A stretch of 18,081 bases of DNA from a bacterium (GTDB taxonomy: Bacteria > JAUVQV01 > DATDCY01): positions 1 through 18,081 of the forward strand of contig DATDCY010000332.1 of the NCBI GenBank assembly GCA_036524115.1, written 5' to 3'. Shown here piece by piece: positions 15,531 through 18,081 of the stretch. The position numbers were made by a program, and so were the translations under genes. The notes beneath the pieces were generated by a model. The model was given only the letters and a program-made list of their open reading frames with translations, was not told the origin of the DNA and made no database searches. Position 1 is the first letter of the stretch, and each line of letters begins with the position of its first letter.

Positions 15531-16655
15531 TCATGGTAACGAGTTTCCAGCCGCGACCATGTCTTTCCACGTCTCCCCGAGGCGCCGCAGCGTGTCGAAG
15601 ACGAGCGCACTGCTCATCGTCGCCTGGGAGACGGCATCGACCGCCGGGTCGAAGACGATCCCCCGCGCCAGCATCCGCCCGACGACCCGGCTCCGCAGGA
15701 ACGCCACGTCGCGCTCGTCGAGCTCAACGTTCTTGTACTTGGTGATCGAGATCGGCTCGAGGCCAACGATGGTTCCGGCCTCGTCGAAAAGGACTATGAA
15801 GAAGATGTCGTGGCACACGTTGCACACCCGCGAGCGGCCCGCGACGTACGCCCACAGCGACCGGCCGCCGGCGGACAGCCGGTAGAACGTCCCGCCCCCG
15901 GGAAGAGGGACCGCCCTCGCGCTCGCGCCGGGCAGTCCGGCCGCCGCCGCGGCCCGCGCGACGCGGTCCTCGAGTTGCGCCGCCGGCAGAGGCGGCTTCA
16001 GCGTCCGCCACGCGGCCCCGCCCACCTCGCGCGGGCGATCGTCGCCCGCCGGCGCACCCGCGAGCGCGTCCACGATTTCCCGCACGATAGCGCCGGCGTC
16101 GGCGACATACCCGACCTGCGCGCGCGCCGAGACGCTCCCGTCCGCGCCGCGCCGCACCAGGAGCAGATACGGCGTGCCCTCCATCGTGCCGAGCGCGTCG
16201 AACGCCGCGAACTCCGGATCGGCGATCATCGGGAACGGCGTGCCGTGCCCTTCGTGAAACTCCAGCACCTGTCCGGGCGTGTTCCCGGCGCCGATCCCCA
16301 GGAAGCGCACCCTCCCCCGCAGCTCCGGCCGCGTGTCCACCCGCCGCCAGGCCTCGTCCATCACCGGCGCCATGAGGGCGCATGCGTAGCACGCGCTGTT
16401 GAAGAACTCGACGACGAGCAGCTCGCCGCCAACGCCGGCGATCGTGAACGGGCCGGACGCCGCGACGCCCAGGTACCCCCGCTCCGCCAGGGACAGCGAG
16501 CCCGAAAGCGGCACCCCGGCGAGCGCCTCGATGGCCACCGGCCGGAAACCTCCCACCGCCTCTCCGAGTCTCTTCCGTTCCCCGGCCCACGTCGGCCCCC
16601 CAGCCGCCAGCCCGAGTGCCGCCGCCAGGAACGCGCACACCGCGACCCGCATCAT
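15531..16655 (-). CDS. Secreted thioredoxin-like protein fused to an FMN-binding-like domain with a CxxCH motif
   Basis: This 374-residue exported protein has a signal peptide (about 1-24). A thioredoxin/TlpA-type domain follows, with VVEFFNSACYACALMAP (CxxC at Cys89/Cys92) and the cis-proline segment GTPYLLLV (Pro162). The C-terminal half (about 245-365) contains CNVCH (Cys278, Cys281, His282), FFIVLFDEAGTIVGLEPISI and DAVSQATMSSALVFD (340-354). The last resembles the FMN_bind motif DAVSGAT, whose Thr can carry covalent FMN; here Thr346 is kept but Gly is Gln. CNVCH could bind heme c or be redox cysteines. GGGAGGGG precedes the first of two ATGs by about 7 nt. It is downstream of comEC and upstream of formate dehydrogenase. 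Family assignment of the C-terminal half is tentative. Confidence 0.7.
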   Translation of the reverse strand: MMRVAVCAFLAAALGLAAGGPTWAGERKRLGEAVGGFRPVAIEALAGVPLSGSLSLAERGYLGVAASGPFTIAGVGGELLVVEFFNSACYACALMAPVMDEAWRRVDTRPELRGRVRFLGIGAGNTPGQVLEFHEGHGTPFPMIADPEFAAFDALGTMEGTPYLLLVRRGADGSVSARAQVGYVADAGAIVREIVDALAGAPAGDDRPREVGGAAWRTLKPPLPAAQLEDRVARAAAAAGLPGASARAVPLPGGGTFYRLSAGGRSLWAYVAGRSRVCNVCHDIFFIVLFDEAGTIVGLEPISITKYKNVELDERDVAFLRSRVVGRMLARGIVFDPAVDAVSQATMSSALVFDTLRRLGETWKDMVAAGNSLP

Positions 16656-16693
16656 CGCCCCGCCCCTCCCGTTACCCGCCGCATCCTACACCC

Positions 16694-18081
16694 TCACCAC
16701 CCCGCCGCCAGCCAGCGCACCCGCTCCGTCCACGTCCGCCGCAGGGACATCTCACGCCAGGTGCGCACCGTCAGTCCCTGCGCGTCGCTGCGCACGAGCA
16801 CCGCGCCGTCGCGGTCCGTCCGCAGCACCCGACCCTGCTCCTCGAGCGCCGCGACGGCGCCCGCGCGCGGGTGCCCGTATGAGTTGCGGCCGACGGGGAT
16901 GACCGAGACCTCCGGGCGCAGCCCCCCCGCGAGCACGGCGCACGCCGCCGGCGAACCCCCGTGGTGGGGGACCTGAAGCACGACGTGGCGGGGAACCGCC
17001 CGCGCGGCCTCGACGATTCCCCCGGCGACCGCGGGCCCGGCATCCCCGGTCAGGACCACGCCGCTCTCGCCGAAGCGCAGCAGCAGGGCGAGCGAGCGGT
17101 CGTTCTCCTCCGCCGCGGCCGGCCCCGCACGCGGGTTCAGCACCCGGATCCCCACCCCGCCGCCGAGGTCGCGCTCGTCCCCGCGCGCAGCCGCGGCCGT
17201 TCCTGCCAGGGGCGCCGCCGGCCCCAGCGCCGCCCGCACGGCCGACGCGCCGCCCGCGTGGTCCGGGTGCCCGTGGCTGGTCGAGAACCCCTCGAGACGC
17301 CATGCACCCAGGCGCCGCAGCGCCGGGACCACGATCCGCTCGCCGGCGTCGTAGTCGTCCCAGCGCGGCCCCGCGTCGTAGAGGAGCATCCGGCCGCCGG
17401 GAAGCCGGATCGCCGCCGAGAGACCCTGCCCGACGTCCAGGAAGACCACCAGCAGCTCGCGGCCGTGCGCCGCCACCGCCCAACACCAGCTTCCCGCCGC
17501 GGCGACGACCAGCGCCGCCACGCACGCCGCGCGCCACCGCGCCCCGGCCGGCGGCAGCAGCGTCGCGGCCACGGCCACCATTGCGAGTGTCAGCAGGGCC
17601 GGCGGCCGGGCGGCCGCCACCGTCGCCCACGCGGGCGCCGCGAACCATCGCGCGACAGCGATCAGCACGTCCGCCGAGCCGGCCGCCAGCCCGACGATCG
17701 CGTCCACGGCGGCCGGCGGCAACGCCGCGCAGCCCAGCGCCGCCCATGCCGCCGGCAGCACCACGAAACCCGTCAGCGGTACCGCGACGAGGTTGGCCGG
17801 AAGGCCCACCAGCGACACCTGCTGGAAGTGGAACGCGACGAGCGGCGCGGTCACCGCGGACGCCGCAAGGGACGCGAGCACCACCGCCCGCGCCCCCTCC
17901 CCCAGCCGCTGCAGCCAGCGACGCCCCGTCCCCGGCGGGTCCGCCCGGGGGGACAGCAGGCGCGGCGCGACCAGGAGCAGCCCCGCAGTGGCGGCGAACG
18001 AGAGCTGGAACGACGCCGAGAACAGCGCGCGCGGGTCCGCGGCCACGATCGCCAGCGCGGCCGCGGCCAGCGCCTCGGCCG
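16694..18081 (-). CDS. comEC: ComEC/Rec2 DNA-uptake channel, C-terminal part (cut by window edge)
   Basis: The visible 461 residues hold the end of the competence membrane domain (VAADPRALFSASFQLSFAATAG and further helices). A periplasmic metallo-beta-lactamase-like domain follows: VFLDVGQGLSAAIRLPGG, LLYDAG, STSHGHPDHAGG (the HxHxDH metal motif), LLLRFGESGVVLTGD, VLQVPHHGG and PVGRNSYGHP. ComEC forms the inner-membrane channel for single-stranded DNA in natural transformation. The frame is open to the window end, so the N-terminal region is missing. The gene ends 38 nt before the thioredoxin/FMN-like gene. The last 25 residues (RRTWTERVRWLAAGW) are basic and aromatic. No com genes are beside it here. 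Confidence 0.92.
   Translation of the reverse strand, partial: AEALAAAALAIVAADPRALFSASFQLSFAATAGLLLVAPRLLSPRADPPGTGRRWLQRLGEGARAVVLASLAASAVTAPLVAFHFQQVSLVGLPANLVAVPLTGFVVLPAAWAALGCAALPPAAVDAIVGLAAGSADVLIAVARWFAAPAWATVAAARPPALLTLAMVAVAATLLPPAGARWRAACVAALVVAAAGSWCWAVAAHGRELLVVFLDVGQGLSAAIRLPGGRMLLYDAGPRWDDYDAGERIVVPALRRLGAWRLEGFSTSHGHPDHAGGASAVRAALGPAAPLAGTAAAARGDERDLGGGVGIRVLNPRAGPAAAEENDRSLALLLRFGESGVVLTGDAGPAVAGGIVEAARAVPRHVVLQVPHHGGSPAACAVLAGGLRPEVSVIPVGRNSYGHPRAGAVAALEEQGRVLRTDRDGAVLVRSDAQGLTVRTWREMSLRRTWTERVRWLAAGW

Noticed and set aside
1-18081. CRISPR array, tRNA or rRNA genes
   Set aside because: No regularly spaced direct repeats, tRNA cloverleaf or rRNA-like segments were seen on either strand.

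Overview
The window is a GC-rich chromosomal segment from a Gram-negative, probably anaerobic or facultative respiring bacterium. The gene set (periplasmic selenocysteine formate dehydrogenase with a HybB/NrfD-type membrane subunit, diheme cytochrome c peroxidase, long-signalling-domain chemoreceptor) fits a deltaproteobacterium-like lineage (Desulfobacterota and relatives). That placement is inference: there is no rRNA or other phylogenetic marker here.

Positions 1-3916 (+ strand): the 3' end of an unidentified gene, then the purine-biosynthesis genes purH, purD and purE. purD and purE overlap by 4 nt. purH and purD are separated by a 377-nt gap holding a MITE-like element: 22-bp inverted repeats flanked by 9-bp direct repeats. 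A strong hairpin at 3952-3992 separates purE from the oppositely oriented genes.

Positions 3998-9113 (- strand): in transcription order, a diheme cytochrome c peroxidase, a scrambled substrate-binding-protein/porin remnant, a methyl-accepting chemotaxis protein, a porin and a small PstS-like periplasmic binding protein. The last three are closely spaced and look like a sense-and-uptake module without ABC permease or ATPase genes.

Positions 9328-9933 (- strand): a secreted DsbA/thioredoxin-fold protein whose reading frame is broken by one TGA exactly where the first cysteine of the active-site CPHC should be. The frame resumes at once and keeps the fold, so I read it as a selenoprotein with a U-P-H-C active site and a SECIS-like hairpin just downstream. 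Positions 10178-15264 (- strand): a three-gene respiratory formate dehydrogenase operon (alpha, four-cluster ferredoxin beta, ten-helix HybB/NrfD-like gamma). Its alpha subunit also has an in-frame TGA, at the conserved selenocysteine site, which independently indicates that the organism decodes UGA as selenocysteine. The operon has a recognisable -35/-10 promoter, a structured leader and a clear intrinsic terminator.

Positions 15531-18081 (- strand): a secreted thioredoxin-like protein fused to an FMN-binding-like domain with a CxxCH motif, and the C-terminal part of ComEC, cut by the window edge.

From 8049 to 16655 the genes are largely about periplasmic redox chemistry: formate oxidation, a Sec thiol oxidoreductase, a peroxidase and a thioredoxin/flavin-like protein. 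The least routine items are the Sec-containing DsbA-like protein, the two-domain Trx/FMN-like protein, the MITE-like element in the purine cluster and the out-of-frame gene-fusion scar at 7646-7913.
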